A stretch of DNA of 53,736 bases. Origin: Verrucomicrobiales bacterium (GTDB lineage: Bacteria; Verrucomicrobiota; Verrucomicrobiia; Limisphaerales; UBA9464). Position 1 is the stretch's first letter, and every line of letters begins with the position of its first letter. A program made the position numbers and the translations under genes. This document shows positions 43,368 to 51,456 of this stretch, one piece after another. Under the pieces are notes generated by a model that saw only the letters and a program-made list of their open reading frames with translations, had not been told where the DNA came from and ran no database searches. The DNA is taken from NCBI GenBank assembly GCA_016793645.1, contig JAEUHD010000181.1:1-53736 (forward strand). The letters are read 5' to 3'.

Positions 43368-43835
43368 GTGAACTGGCGCCGACGCATTCCCGTGGTGGTC
43401 GTTCCGCTGATCGTGGCCGGTTGCATCGCCTCCCGCATGGCCCCGCCCGTCCGTTCCAGCACCCCGGACTCCCCGCTCGCCCCATGCCCCGCCACCCCCA
43501 ACTGCGTCTGCAGCGAGGACCCGGATCCCCGCCACCGGATCCCGCCCCTCCCCTTCACCGGGGCACCGTCCGATGCCATGGCACAACTCCGGAAGGTCGT
43601 GGGAGCCCTGCCCCGAACCACGGTGATCAGCGCGGGGGATACCCATCTGCAGGTGGAGTTCCGCACCCCCGTCTTCCGGTTCGTGGATGACGTGGAGTTC
43701 CGGATGGACGCTCCCAACCATGTCATCCAGGTCCGGTCGGGCTCCCGGATCGGGTATTCGGACCTCGGCACCAACCGGCGAAGGGTGGACCGCATTCGGG
43801 CCGAACTTGCCGCCCTCGGGATTCCTGCGCCTTAA
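43368..43835 (+). CDS. DUF1499 domain-containing lipoprotein
   Basis: A ~155-residue DUF1499 protein. Family motifs are 'PCPATPNCVCSEDPDP' near the N terminus, 'DTHLQVEFRTPVFRFVDDVEF' and 'VRSGSRIGYSDLGTNRRRVD' at the C terminus. From GTG 43368 the chain begins 'NWRRRIPVVVVPLIVAGC', a classical lipoprotein signal with a lipobox ending in Cys, so membrane anchoring is predicted. The frame is open upstream (ATG at 43272 and beyond), but those starts would place a long charged segment before the signal. Its stop codon overlaps the convergent der stop in a single TTAA. Function of DUF1499 is unknown. Confidence 0.85.
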   Translation: MNWRRRIPVVVVPLIVAGCIASRMAPPVRSSTPDSPLAPCPATPNCVCSEDPDPRHRIPPLPFTGAPSDAMAQLRKVVGALPRTTVISAGDTHLQVEFRTPVFRFVDDVEFRMDAPNHVIQVRSGSRIGYSDLGTNRRRVDRIRAELAALGIPAP

Positions 43836-45565
43836 CGGCGACCCGCCCCCCGGCGCGGCTGCCTCCGCGCCCCCCCCGGCTTGCCTCCGCGGGCGGCCGG
43901 GTCCCTCCGTGGGCGCCCGGCACCGGGCCGCGGCCGGTTCCGAGCCGCCGTTGCCCGGCCCTTTCCGGTGGTGGGCCGGACTCCGGACCGCGTGCCGGAT
44001 TCCGCCACCTTCCGGTCCCCGGGAGTCCGGGTCCTGCGGATGGTTTCGATGGTTTTCGGACGCGACCGTGGGACAATCACCACCGGACAGCCCTCGTATC
44101 CAAAGGCCTTGCGCATCTCCCCGGCGAGATACTTCTCGTACGACGGGCTGAAAATTTCGTCCCGGTTCACGAAAACCAGGAAGGTGGGCGGTGCCAGTTT
44201 TACCTGGGTCGCATAGAAGAACTTGAGGCGATGCCCGAGGGCGCTCACCGGCTGACGCCGGATGATCGCCTCTCCCAGGGTCCGGTTGAGGATGGAGGTT
44301 GGTATTCGCTGGTCCAACTGGGCACCCACGTACCGGACGGCCTCCAACAAGCGATCCAACTGAAAGCCCTCCTTGGCGGAGGTGAAGATCACCGGAGCGT
44401 AATCCAGAAAGAAAAGCTTCTCGTGAACCCACTCCCCGAAATCCCCCAGGGTCACCCGCTGGCGTGGCCGCCCGTAGGTTCCCTCGTGCCGCCGCCGTCC
44501 GAATTCCTCGTCCTGGGCCTCCTGGACGGCTTCAGACACCAGATCCCACTTGTTGACGACAATGATGCACGCCCGCCGAGCCTCGGTGATCAGGTCGGCG
44601 ATCTTCTTGTCCTGTTCCACGATGCTGCTCTCCGCATCCACCACCAGCACCACGATGTCCGAACGCTCAATGGCATCCCGGGTACGCTCCGCGCTGAAAT
44701 ACTCCACCGTGTCGTCCACGCGGCGAGCCTTCCGGAGGCCCGCCGTATCAATCAGCACGTATTGCTCCCTGCGCCCCTCCGTCATCACCTCGAACGGCAC
44801 ATCGACCGCGTCCCGGGTGGTGCCCGGAACCGGGCTGACGATGACGCGTTGGGATCCCGTCAGGGCATTGATGATCGAGGATTTGCCAACATTGGGACGC
44901 CCCACGATGGCAAGGCGGAGGGGCCGATTCCGCGCCTTCATCCGAACCCCGGAACCGTCCGCGGGGATTCCCCCATCGCCTTCCCTTCCGGAATCCGCCG
45001 GGGAGGCATCCCCGGTCTCGGCGGTTGCTGGAGTCGCCTCCGGTGCCGGGCCTGGAGACTCCGGCAGGTGGCGACCCATCGCCAACATGAGGTCTTCGAG
45101 TCCCCGTCCGTGGATTGCACTGACGGGGAGGACCGTTTCGAATCCCAGGCTCGAGAACTCGGCGGCGGCAGCCTCCGACTGGGCATTGTCCGCCTTGTTG
45201 GCCACCACCACCACCGGGCGCTGGGTGCCCCGGAGACGCCGGGCCACCTCGACATCGAGCGGGACGATGCCCTCCTGAAGATTGACCACGAACAGGATGA
45301 CGTGGGCGGCTTCGAGGGCCAATTGAACCTGCTCCACGGCGGCCGCGACGATGACATCATCCGCCCGCTCGCCGCGGAGCAATCCGATCCCCCCGGTATC
45401 GATCAGGGTAAACGGCCGACCCCGCCATTCCACCTCAGCCATGACGCGATCCCGGGTCACCCCTGGCTGATCATGGACAATGGCGATCCGTCTTCCGGCG
45501 ATGCGATTGAAAAGCGCGGACTTGCCCACATTGGGCCTTCCGACGATGGCGACGACTCCCTGCAC
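43832..45565 (-). CDS. der: Ribosome biogenesis GTPase Der (EngA)
   Basis: Der has two tandem GTPase domains and assists 50S subunit assembly. Both G1 motifs are present: GRPNVGKS at residues 9-16 and again near 220, each with its own DTxG and NKxD elements ('ANKADN', 'VNKWDL'), followed by the C-terminal KH-like domain ending in 'GCPVVIVPRSRPKT'. The protein is ~577 residues, over 100 longer than usual. The excess is a Pro/Ala/Gly linker of ~50 residues between the GTPases and a very basic Arg/Gly/Pro-rich tail of ~70 residues. GTG 45565, directly before the first strand, is preferred over the upstream start at 45625. Confidence 0.94.
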   Translation of the reverse strand: MQGVVAIVGRPNVGKSALFNRIAGRRIAIVHDQPGVTRDRVMAEVEWRGRPFTLIDTGGIGLLRGERADDVIVAAAVEQVQLALEAAHVILFVVNLQEGIVPLDVEVARRLRGTQRPVVVVANKADNAQSEAAAAEFSSLGFETVLPVSAIHGRGLEDLMLAMGRHLPESPGPAPEATPATAETGDASPADSGREGDGGIPADGSGVRMKARNRPLRLAIVGRPNVGKSSIINALTGSQRVIVSPVPGTTRDAVDVPFEVMTEGRREQYVLIDTAGLRKARRVDDTVEYFSAERTRDAIERSDIVVLVVDAESSIVEQDKKIADLITEARRACIIVVNKWDLVSEAVQEAQDEEFGRRRHEGTYGRPRQRVTLGDFGEWVHEKLFFLDYAPVIFTSAKEGFQLDRLLEAVRYVGAQLDQRIPTSILNRTLGEAIIRRQPVSALGHRLKFFYATQVKLAPPTFLVFVNRDEIFSPSYEKYLAGEMRKAFGYEGCPVVIVPRSRPKTIETIRRTRTPGDRKVAESGTRSGVRPTTGKGRATAARNRPRPGAGRPRRDPAARGGKPGGARRQPRRGAGRR

Positions 45566-45711
45566 CCCCTCAGCCTGCCGCAGGATTCTCCGCGGGGCAA
45601 AAGCCAATCCAACCGGAAAATCCAATTCCAGGGGCGGCGCCCCCCGGGGCTCCGGGTCGGTTCCTCCTCCTTCGGGCTTGGACTGGGCCCTCCACCCCGT
45701 ACCCTGCGCCC

Positions 45712-47184
45712 GTGGCGAAAATCATTCTCGTGGACGATGAGCTGACCATGGTGCAGATGGTCGCCGAGGTGCTTCGAGCGGACGGCCACGAGGTGTTTCC
45801 CTTCACCAACTACAATGGCGTCGTGGATGCGCTCTCCTCCCACCGTCCGGATCTGGTCATCACCGACCTGTATCTCGACAAGACCCGGCCCCACGGCTTG
45901 GAGATCCTCCGCAAGGCGCGCGAGCTGTCGCCCCCGCCGTCGGTGATCGTCATCAGCGGATTCGGCACCGTCGAGAACGCCGTGGACGCCATGAAATTGG
46001 GCGCCATCGATTTCCTGCGGAAGCCCTTCAATCTCGACGACCTCAAGTTGTGTGTCCGTCGGGCGCTGAATTTCAACGCAGCCGTCGCCGAGAACACCGA
46101 ACTCCGAAAGGAACTGAGGAGACAGTACCGCTTCAGCCAGATCATCGGGGCCAGTTCCCGGATGCAGGAGGTCTTCCGCCTGGTCGAGAAGGTGGCCGAC
46201 ACCCCTACCACCGTGCTGGTTCTCGGGGAAAGCGGGACAGGCAAGGAACTGGTCGCCCGGGCCCTGCACTACAATTCCCAGCGCAGCGCCGCCCCCTTCA
46301 TTCCGTTGAATTGCTCCGCCCTCCCGGAGAATCTCCTGGAGTCTGAACTGTTCGGGCACCGCAAGGGGGCCTTCACCGGCGCGGTGACGGACAAGGACGG
46401 ACTCTTCCACGAGGCCAATGGCGGCACCCTGTTTCTGGACGAGATCGGGACCATGCCGGCCCAACTCCAAAGCCGGCTGCTGCGTGTCCTTCAGGACAAG
46501 GAAATCCGCCGCGTCGGTGACAACACCGGGGTCGGAGTGGATGTCCGGGTGATCGCCGCCACCAACGAAAACCTCGAATCCCGGGTGCAGGAGGGGAAGT
46601 TCAGGGAGGATCTCTACTATCGTCTGAACGTCTTCCCGATTTCCTTGCCGCCTCTCCGGGACCGCAGCGACGACATCCCGATGCTTGTGGCGCATTTTCT
46701 CCGGGACCGTGTTCACGCCCGGACCGGGGAACCCTTCCGGGTAACCCGCCGGGCCATGACGGCGCTGACCACGTATCGCTGGCCCGGCAATGTCCGGGAG
46801 TTGGCCAACTATTTGGAGCGGGCCAGCCTCCTCGCGGATTCCCCGCTGATCCGGGTTGGAGACTTCCCCCCCTGCATTCAGGCCGGCGCGCCGGCGGATG
46901 ATGGGAAGGAGGAGCAGCAATCCGCGGAATCCGCAACCCCGGTGGGTGCGGCCATCATTCCGGGAACTCCGGTCTCCGCCCCGGCGGGACCCGCCGCCCC
47001 GACCGCCGCTGGCGCCATTTCCCCCACGGGACTTGTGACCCTGAAAAAGTATCTGCGCGACCACGAACTTGCGTACCTGCGCCACGCCATCGCCTTCACC
47101 CACCAGAACAAGGAGGAGGCGGCACGCCTGCTCGACGTCAGCCTCGCCACCCTGTATCGCAAGCTTGCCGAAGACGGCGAGTGA
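45712..47184 (+). CDS. NtrC-family sigma-54-dependent response regulator
   Basis: A 490-residue regulator with three domains. The receiver domain has Asp8/Asp9, the phosphoacceptor Asp52 (VITDLYLD) and Lys104 (LRKPFN). The AAA+ domain has Walker A GESGTGKE (172-179), the sigma-54 contact motif GAFTGA (219-224) and Walker B FLDE (243-244 acidic pair). A C-terminal Fis-type helix-turn-helix (NKEEAARLLDVSLATLYRKL) binds DNA. A Pro/Ala-rich linker of ~60 residues before the helix-turn-helix is longer than usual. The start is GTG 45712. No histidine kinase lies next to it, so its signal is unknown. The pilus genes nearby are possible sigma-54 targets, but I see no clear -24/-12 site. Confidence 0.94.
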   Translation: MAKIILVDDELTMVQMVAEVLRADGHEVFPFTNYNGVVDALSSHRPDLVITDLYLDKTRPHGLEILRKARELSPPPSVIVISGFGTVENAVDAMKLGAIDFLRKPFNLDDLKLCVRRALNFNAAVAENTELRKELRRQYRFSQIIGASSRMQEVFRLVEKVADTPTTVLVLGESGTGKELVARALHYNSQRSAAPFIPLNCSALPENLLESELFGHRKGAFTGAVTDKDGLFHEANGGTLFLDEIGTMPAQLQSRLLRVLQDKEIRRVGDNTGVGVDVRVIAATNENLESRVQEGKFREDLYYRLNVFPISLPPLRDRSDDIPMLVAHFLRDRVHARTGEPFRVTRRAMTALTTYRWPGNVRELANYLERASLLADSPLIRVGDFPPCIQAGAPADDGKEEQQSAESATPVGAAIIPGTPVSAPAGPAAPTAAGAISPTGLVTLKKYLRDHELAYLRHAIAFTHQNKEEAARLLDVSLATLYRKLAEDGE

Positions 47185-47207
47185 TTCCGTCCCCGCCCCC
47201 TTTCTCC

Positions 47208-48296
47208 ATGAGTTCGAAATCCCCCGGTCCCGCTCCTTCCCCAACGTTGACCACCAAGCTTCGACGCCATTTTGCCTCGGACAACTATGCCGGCATCGCC
47301 CCCGAAGCGTGGGCGGCGCTGGAGGAGGCGAATCGCGGCCATGCGCCCGCCTATGGGAACGATCCCTGGACCCAGCACGCGGCGGACCTGATCCGGAAGC
47401 TCTTTGAGACGCCCTGCGAGGTCTTCTTCGTCTTCAATGGGACGGCCGCCAACTCCCTCGCGCTGGCACATTGCTGCCAGAGCTACCACAGCGTGCTCTG
47501 CCACGACGTGGCCCACATCGAGAAGGACGAATGCGGCGCGCCCGAGTTCTTCGCGAATGGCTCAAAGCTGCTCCTCCTTCCGGGTTCCAATGGAAAACTG
47601 ACGCCGGAGGGCATTGAGGAGGCGGTGCTCCGCAGAACCGACATTCACTATCCCAAGCCCCGCCTGGTCAGCGTCACCCAGAGCACCGAGGTCGGGACGG
47701 TCTATTCCCCCGGGGAACTGCGGGCCATCGGAGCCATGGCCAAGAAGCACGGACTTCGCTTCCACATGGATGGCGCCCGCTTTGCCAACGCGGTTGCGAC
47801 TCTCGGCGTCGCGCCCCGGGAAATCACCTGGCAGGCGGGCGTGGACGTTCTCTGCTTCGGCGGAACCAAGAACGGAATCCACGTCGGCGAAGCCGTGGTC
47901 TTCTTCAATCGTGATCTCGCACGGGAGTTCGACTACCGCGCAAAACAGGGGGGACAACTGTGCTCCAAGATGCGGTTTGTCGCCGCCCCGTGGGTCGGCA
48001 TGCTGCGGGACGACGTCTGGATTCGCCATGCCGCCCACGCCAACTCCATGGCGGGGCTGATGCATGACCTCATGGCGGCGATCCCGGGCGTCCGGATCCT
48101 GTTCCCTCGCGAGGCCAACGCCGTTTTCGTGGAGTTTCCAAAGCCCGCCATCCAGGCGCTCTACGCCAAGGGGTGGCTGTTCTACAATTTCATCGGCGAA
48201 GGCGGTTGCCGCCTGATGTGCTCGTGGGACACCACCGAGGAGGACGTTCGGAGCTTCGCGGCGGACGCGGCGGACGCGATGGCGAACAACGACTGA
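47208..48296 (+). CDS. Threonine aldolase / beta-eliminating lyase family PLP enzyme
   Basis: A 362-residue fold-type I PLP enzyme of the threonine aldolase family, which cleaves L-threonine or allo-threonine to glycine and acetaldehyde. 'SDNYAGIAPEAW' opens the chain, 'VFNGTAANSLAL' is the phosphate-binding region, Asp188 in 'FHMDGARFANA' contacts the PLP ring, and Lys221 in 'CFGGTKNGIHVGEA' is the predicted Schiff-base lysine. This GGTKNG subtype is widespread in proteobacteria and differs from E. coli LtaE. ATG 47208 is chosen; a GTG at 47181 overlaps the preceding stop and adds a Pro-rich stub. It follows the sigma-54 regulator by 23 bp, so co-transcription is possible. Confidence 0.9.
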   Translation: MSSKSPGPAPSPTLTTKLRRHFASDNYAGIAPEAWAALEEANRGHAPAYGNDPWTQHAADLIRKLFETPCEVFFVFNGTAANSLALAHCCQSYHSVLCHDVAHIEKDECGAPEFFANGSKLLLLPGSNGKLTPEGIEEAVLRRTDIHYPKPRLVSVTQSTEVGTVYSPGELRAIGAMAKKHGLRFHMDGARFANAVATLGVAPREITWQAGVDVLCFGGTKNGIHVGEAVVFFNRDLAREFDYRAKQGGQLCSKMRFVAAPWVGMLRDDVWIRHAAHANSMAGLMHDLMAAIPGVRILFPREANAVFVEFPKPAIQALYAKGWLFYNFIGEGGCRLMCSWDTTEEDVRSFAADAADAMANND

Positions 48297-48317
48297 ACGG
48301 CGGGCCTCCGCACGCCT

Positions 48318-49307
48318 TCAGCCCGAAATCCGCGGCAGGATGCGCTGCGTCCGGTTCATCGCTTCCAAACGCTCCCGCCGCTCGGTGAATCGGGGAGCGG
48401 ACCTCCCAAACCGCTCCAAATCCCAAAGGTCGAAGAACACCCTGCCGCGCTCCAGGCCCAGGACGCGATCCATCGCCTCCTCCAGGAGCCCCAATCCGGG
48501 TTCCGCAAAACGACCCTCGGCGGCCAGCGCCTCCAAGGCGCCGTTTCCCAGGCGCGTTGGAATCAAGGACACCACGGTCGCCCCCGCATCAAATGCAAAC
48601 CGTGCGGATTCCACAGCCCAATGCGCCGCGTCCATCTCCCCAAGGAAGGGGGGCTTGACGAGCACAAACGCGCGGACATCCACTCCGGCCTCCCGGAGAA
48701 ACGCCGCCGCCTTGGAAAAATCGTGCAGGGTCATCCCCTTGTTCAAGCGATCCAAAACCACGGGATGCGCCGTCTCGAGCCCCAGGGCGACTTCCAATCG
48801 GACGCTGCCCAGCGCTCCCGCAAACCGGGTCACCCTGTCTCCGACCAGTTTCGGATGGCACTCGACGATCAGTCGATTCCGGGCGCACATCAGTTCTGCA
48901 ATCCGGGGAAGGTCCTCCTCGGGAATGGCACCCGGATCGAAGAAGGACCCGGCGTTGTAGAGCTTCAATCCCGGCGCGTCGGACACCCGGTTCAATGCAA
49001 ATTCGATCTGCCGGGGAATTGCTCCCGGCGGAACGGATTCCAGGGTGGTCTGCCGCCACAGGTCGCACATCAGGCATCGCCAGGGACATTCCCGGTTCGT
49101 CAAAAAAACGGTGAGGAAACGCTGCAGCTTTCCGTCCTCATCCGGTTCCAGTTCCTCCATCCAGCCCCCCGGACGATCCACGGAGAGTCCCTTCCGCAAC
49201 TCCGAGAGGTCCGGACGATGCCGGAGGATCCAAGCGCTCCGACCGGGGGAATCGGGATAGGGATCCGGCATTGGAACCACGGTACGCCCACCTTCCGGGG
49301 AATTCAA
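48318..49307 (-). CDS. Radical SAM protein, RaSEA/Elp3-like, function unknown
   Basis: A 329-residue radical SAM protein with the cluster motif Cys74-x3-Cys78-x2-Cys81 in 'NRECPWRCLMCDLWR'. 'LKLYNAGSFFDPGAIP', 'LIVECHPKLVGD', 'LEVALGLETAHPVVLDRLNKGM' and 'FVLVKPPFLGE' give the overall look of the family that includes the archaeal RaSEA subunit of archaeosine synthase. That resemblance is judged by eye, and bacterial members have no established role. It lies downstream of the ribosomal cluster on the same strand but beyond an intrinsic terminator, so it needs its own promoter. It is convergent with the threonine aldolase gene. Confidence 0.82.
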   Translation of the reverse strand: MNSPEGGRTVVPMPDPYPDSPGRSAWILRHRPDLSELRKGLSVDRPGGWMEELEPDEDGKLQRFLTVFLTNRECPWRCLMCDLWRQTTLESVPPGAIPRQIEFALNRVSDAPGLKLYNAGSFFDPGAIPEEDLPRIAELMCARNRLIVECHPKLVGDRVTRFAGALGSVRLEVALGLETAHPVVLDRLNKGMTLHDFSKAAAFLREAGVDVRAFVLVKPPFLGEMDAAHWAVESARFAFDAGATVVSLIPTRLGNGALEALAAEGRFAEPGLGLLEEAMDRVLGLERGRVFFDLWDLERFGRSAPRFTERRERLEAMNRTQRILPRISG

Positions 49308-49342
49308 AGGGACGCCGAGTGCAAGGGACTCCCGGTCCCATG

Positions 49343-49377
49343 AAAAAACCGCGGCGCCCGTCTCCGGTGCGCCGCGG
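49343..49377 (-). terminator. Intrinsic terminator after rplW
   Basis: On the minus strand a perfect 9-bp stem (CCGCGGCGC with GCGCCGCGG, 49377-49369 and 49357-49349) and an 11-nt loop are followed by six T (49348-49343). It lies 27 bp after the rplW stop and so ends the fusA-to-rplW transcript. Confidence 0.88.
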
Positions 49378-49404
49378 CTGCGAAAGCGATGATTCCCCGG
49401 GAGA

Positions 49405-49686
49405 TCAGGCCAACTCGATGCGATCTCCGTCCTTCAGGGTGACGATGGCCTTTTTCCAATCCGCGTCCCGTCCGGCGGCCTTGGTGGCCTGGCGTCGAGC
49501 CTTGCCGCGCACCTGGAGGGTGTTGACCCGGACCACCTTCACCTTGAACAACTCCTCCACCGCCCGCTTGATCTGCGGGGCGGAGGCACGTCGGTCCGCG
49601 ACGAAGGTGTATTGGTTGTTCTTCTCGGCCTGGAGCGTCCCCTTTTCGGTGACACGCACGGTCTTGATGATGTCGTAGGCGTTCAT
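49405..49686 (-). CDS. rplW: 50S ribosomal protein L23
   Basis: A 93-residue uL23, which sits at the exit of the peptide tunnel and docks trigger factor and SRP. 'IIKTVRVTEKGTLQAEKNN', 'YTFVADRRASAPQIKRAVEE' and 'LFKVKVVRVNTLQVRGKARR' are diagnostic. It follows rplD by 11 bp. It is the last gene of the cluster: where rplB would normally follow, an intrinsic terminator is found. Confidence 0.96.
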   Translation of the reverse strand: MNAYDIIKTVRVTEKGTLQAEKNNQYTFVADRRASAPQIKRAVEELFKVKVVRVNTLQVRGKARRQATKAAGRDADWKKAIVTLKDGDRIELA

Positions 49687-49697
49687 GGCAGGGAGAC

Positions 49698-50333
49698 TTA
49701 GTGCTGGATCTTCTTGTTGAGCCGGGCCTCGACCTGCTCGAACGCGGCACGGGTGAACACCAGTTTGTCGTACTTCAGCACGTCGTAGGTGTTGATCGAA
49801 TCGCTCGTCATGAGGGCGACTCCGACGACATTGCGCGCAGCGCGCTCCAAAAGGGCGTCCGGAGCTGCAACCACGAACAGGGTGGTTCCGTCGAGTCCCA
49901 GGGTTCCCATGACGCCGACGAACTCGCGGGTCTTGGGGGCGGAGAGCTTGAGTTCCTCCAGCACGACCACATCCGCGGCCTTGAGTCGCTCACTCAGGGC
50001 CTTGCGGAGCGCAAGCTGGCGGACCCGCTTGTTGACCTTCTTGGAAAAGTCACGGGGCTTGGGTCCGAACACCACGCCGCCCCCCCGCCAAAGCGGAGAT
50101 GCAAACGATCCGGCGCGGGCGCGGCCCGTCCCCTTTTGGCGCCACGGCTTCTTGCCGGTGCCATTCACGTCGCCCATCGTCTTTGTGCAGGCGGTGCCGC
50201 TGCGCTGGGCGGCGCGAAGCGCCACGACGGTGTCGTGCACCGCCTGTGTGCCCCGTCCGTTTTCGATGAGTTCGAAGCGGACTTCGAGCTCACCGGTGGC
50301 GTTGCCCTTGGTATCCTTGATCGAGAGTTTCAT
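49698..50333 (-). CDS. rplD: 50S ribosomal protein L4
   Basis: A 211-residue uL4. The tunnel-lining loop is visible as 'TGKKPWRQKGTGRARAGS' followed by 'SPLWRGGGVVFGPKPRDFS', and the C-terminal part contains 'NVVGVALMTSDSINTYDVLK'. In enterobacteria L4 also represses its own S10 operon; nothing here shows whether that holds in this lineage. An AAGG 8-9 nt before ATG 50333 is an acceptable ribosome binding site. It is followed by rplW and preceded by rplC, the conserved order. Confidence 0.96.
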   Translation of the reverse strand: MKLSIKDTKGNATGELEVRFELIENGRGTQAVHDTVVALRAAQRSGTACTKTMGDVNGTGKKPWRQKGTGRARAGSFASPLWRGGGVVFGPKPRDFSKKVNKRVRQLALRKALSERLKAADVVVLEELKLSAPKTREFVGVMGTLGLDGTTLFVVAAPDALLERAARNVVGVALMTSDSINTYDVLKYDKLVFTRAAFEQVEARLNKKIQH

Positions 50334-50347
50334 GGGTCAGCCTTTCC

Positions 50348-51103
50348 TCACTTCTTCTTCGCAGCAGCCGCCGCCTTCTTGTCGGCCGCCTTCTTTTCTC
50401 CTGCTCCAGCCGCGGCCGCGCGAATCTTCGTACGATGCTCATGGATGGCCTTCAGGCGGGCGGAACCGACGGGAATCTTCTTGGACTCGCGGATGATGCA
50501 GTATTCCCCCTCGCTTCCCGGGAACGAACCCCGGATGAGCAGCACATTGTCATCCTTGCGGACCTGGACAATCTCCAGGTTCTGCCCGGTACGGCGGACC
50601 TGCCCCATGTGACCGGGCATCTTGAGCCCCTTGTTCACGTGTCCGGGGAACAGGCGACATCCGATGGCGCCCGAACGACGGTGCCATCCTTTCGCGCCGT
50701 GGGTCATGTCACCGCCGGCAAACGACCAGCGACCGACAACGCCCTCAAAACCACGCCCCTTGGTCGTGCCAATGCAATCGACAAACTGCCCGACCTCGAA
50801 GAGATCGGCCCCCAGCACGTCGCCGGGTTTCACATCCTTTGAGAAGTCCCGGAACTCCTTGATCCGCTTGACCGGAGACCCGTTCTGCTTGCGGATGTGA
50901 CCAAGCACGGCCTTCGACAACCGCGATTCCTTCTGGGAGTCGAAGCCCAACTGGACGGCGTTGTAGCCATCGCGGCTGTCCTTCTTCTTCACCTGGAGGA
51001 CAAGGTTGGGGCCCACCTGCACCACCGTAACCGGAGTGGCAACACCATCGACGTTGTATACGCGGGTGTGCCCGAGCTTTTTTCCAATAAGTCCGAGAGG
51101 CAT
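50348..51103 (-). CDS. rplC: 50S ribosomal protein L3 with Lys/Ala-rich tail
   Basis: uL3 of 251 residues. 'MPLGLIGKKLGHTRVYNVDG' opens the chain, and 'GVVGRWSFAGGDMTHGAKGWHRRSGAIG' spans the conserved loop near the peptidyl transferase centre. Bacterial L3 is usually ~210 residues. The extra ~30 at the C terminus are almost entirely Ala and Lys (AGAGEKKAADKKAAAAAKKK), probably a disordered RNA-binding tail. The gene lies 14 bp before rplD and 11 bp after rpsJ. Confidence 0.96.
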   Translation of the reverse strand: MPLGLIGKKLGHTRVYNVDGVATPVTVVQVGPNLVLQVKKKDSRDGYNAVQLGFDSQKESRLSKAVLGHIRKQNGSPVKRIKEFRDFSKDVKPGDVLGADLFEVGQFVDCIGTTKGRGFEGVVGRWSFAGGDMTHGAKGWHRRSGAIGCRLFPGHVNKGLKMPGHMGQVRRTGQNLEIVQVRKDDNVLLIRGSFPGSEGEYCIIRESKKIPVGSARLKAIHEHRTKIRAAAAGAGEKKAADKKAAAAAKKK

Positions 51104-51114
51104 GGCAGGTCGGG

Positions 51115-51423
51115 TTAGATCTTGATCTGGATGTCCACTCCCGCCGGGAGGTTGAGCTTCTTGAGCTCATCCACGGTCTTGGCAGTGGGGTCGAGAATGT
51201 CAATCAGGCGCTTGTGGGTGCGCTGTTCAAAGGTCTCCATCGACTTCTTGTCGGCGTGGGGGGACCGGTGGAGCGTCACGCGCTCGATATTGGTGGGCAG
51301 CGGAATGGGGCCGGCGACGCGGGCTCCGGAGCGCTTGACGGTTTCGACGATTTCGGTCGCCGAGGCGTCAATCACCCGGTGGTCGTACGCCTTGAGGCGG
51401 ATGCGAATGCGTTGTCCAGACAT
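51115..51423 (-). CDS. rpsJ: 30S ribosomal protein S10
   Basis: A 102-residue uS10, which also acts in antitermination as NusE. '[20 protein letters not shown]', '[20 protein letters not shown]' and '[20 protein letters not shown]' are the usual conserved blocks. It lies 33 bp after fusA with no tuf gene between, an arrangement also seen in other bacterial groups. Confidence 0.97.
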   Translation of the reverse strand: MSGQRIRIRLKAYDHRVIDASATEIVETVKRSGARVAGPIPLPTNIERVTLHRSPHADKKSMETFEQRTHKRLIDILDPTAKTVDELKKLNLPAGVDIQIKI

Positions 51424-51456
51424 ACAAAGAACAGGTTGAAGTGAAGTGACGAAAAA

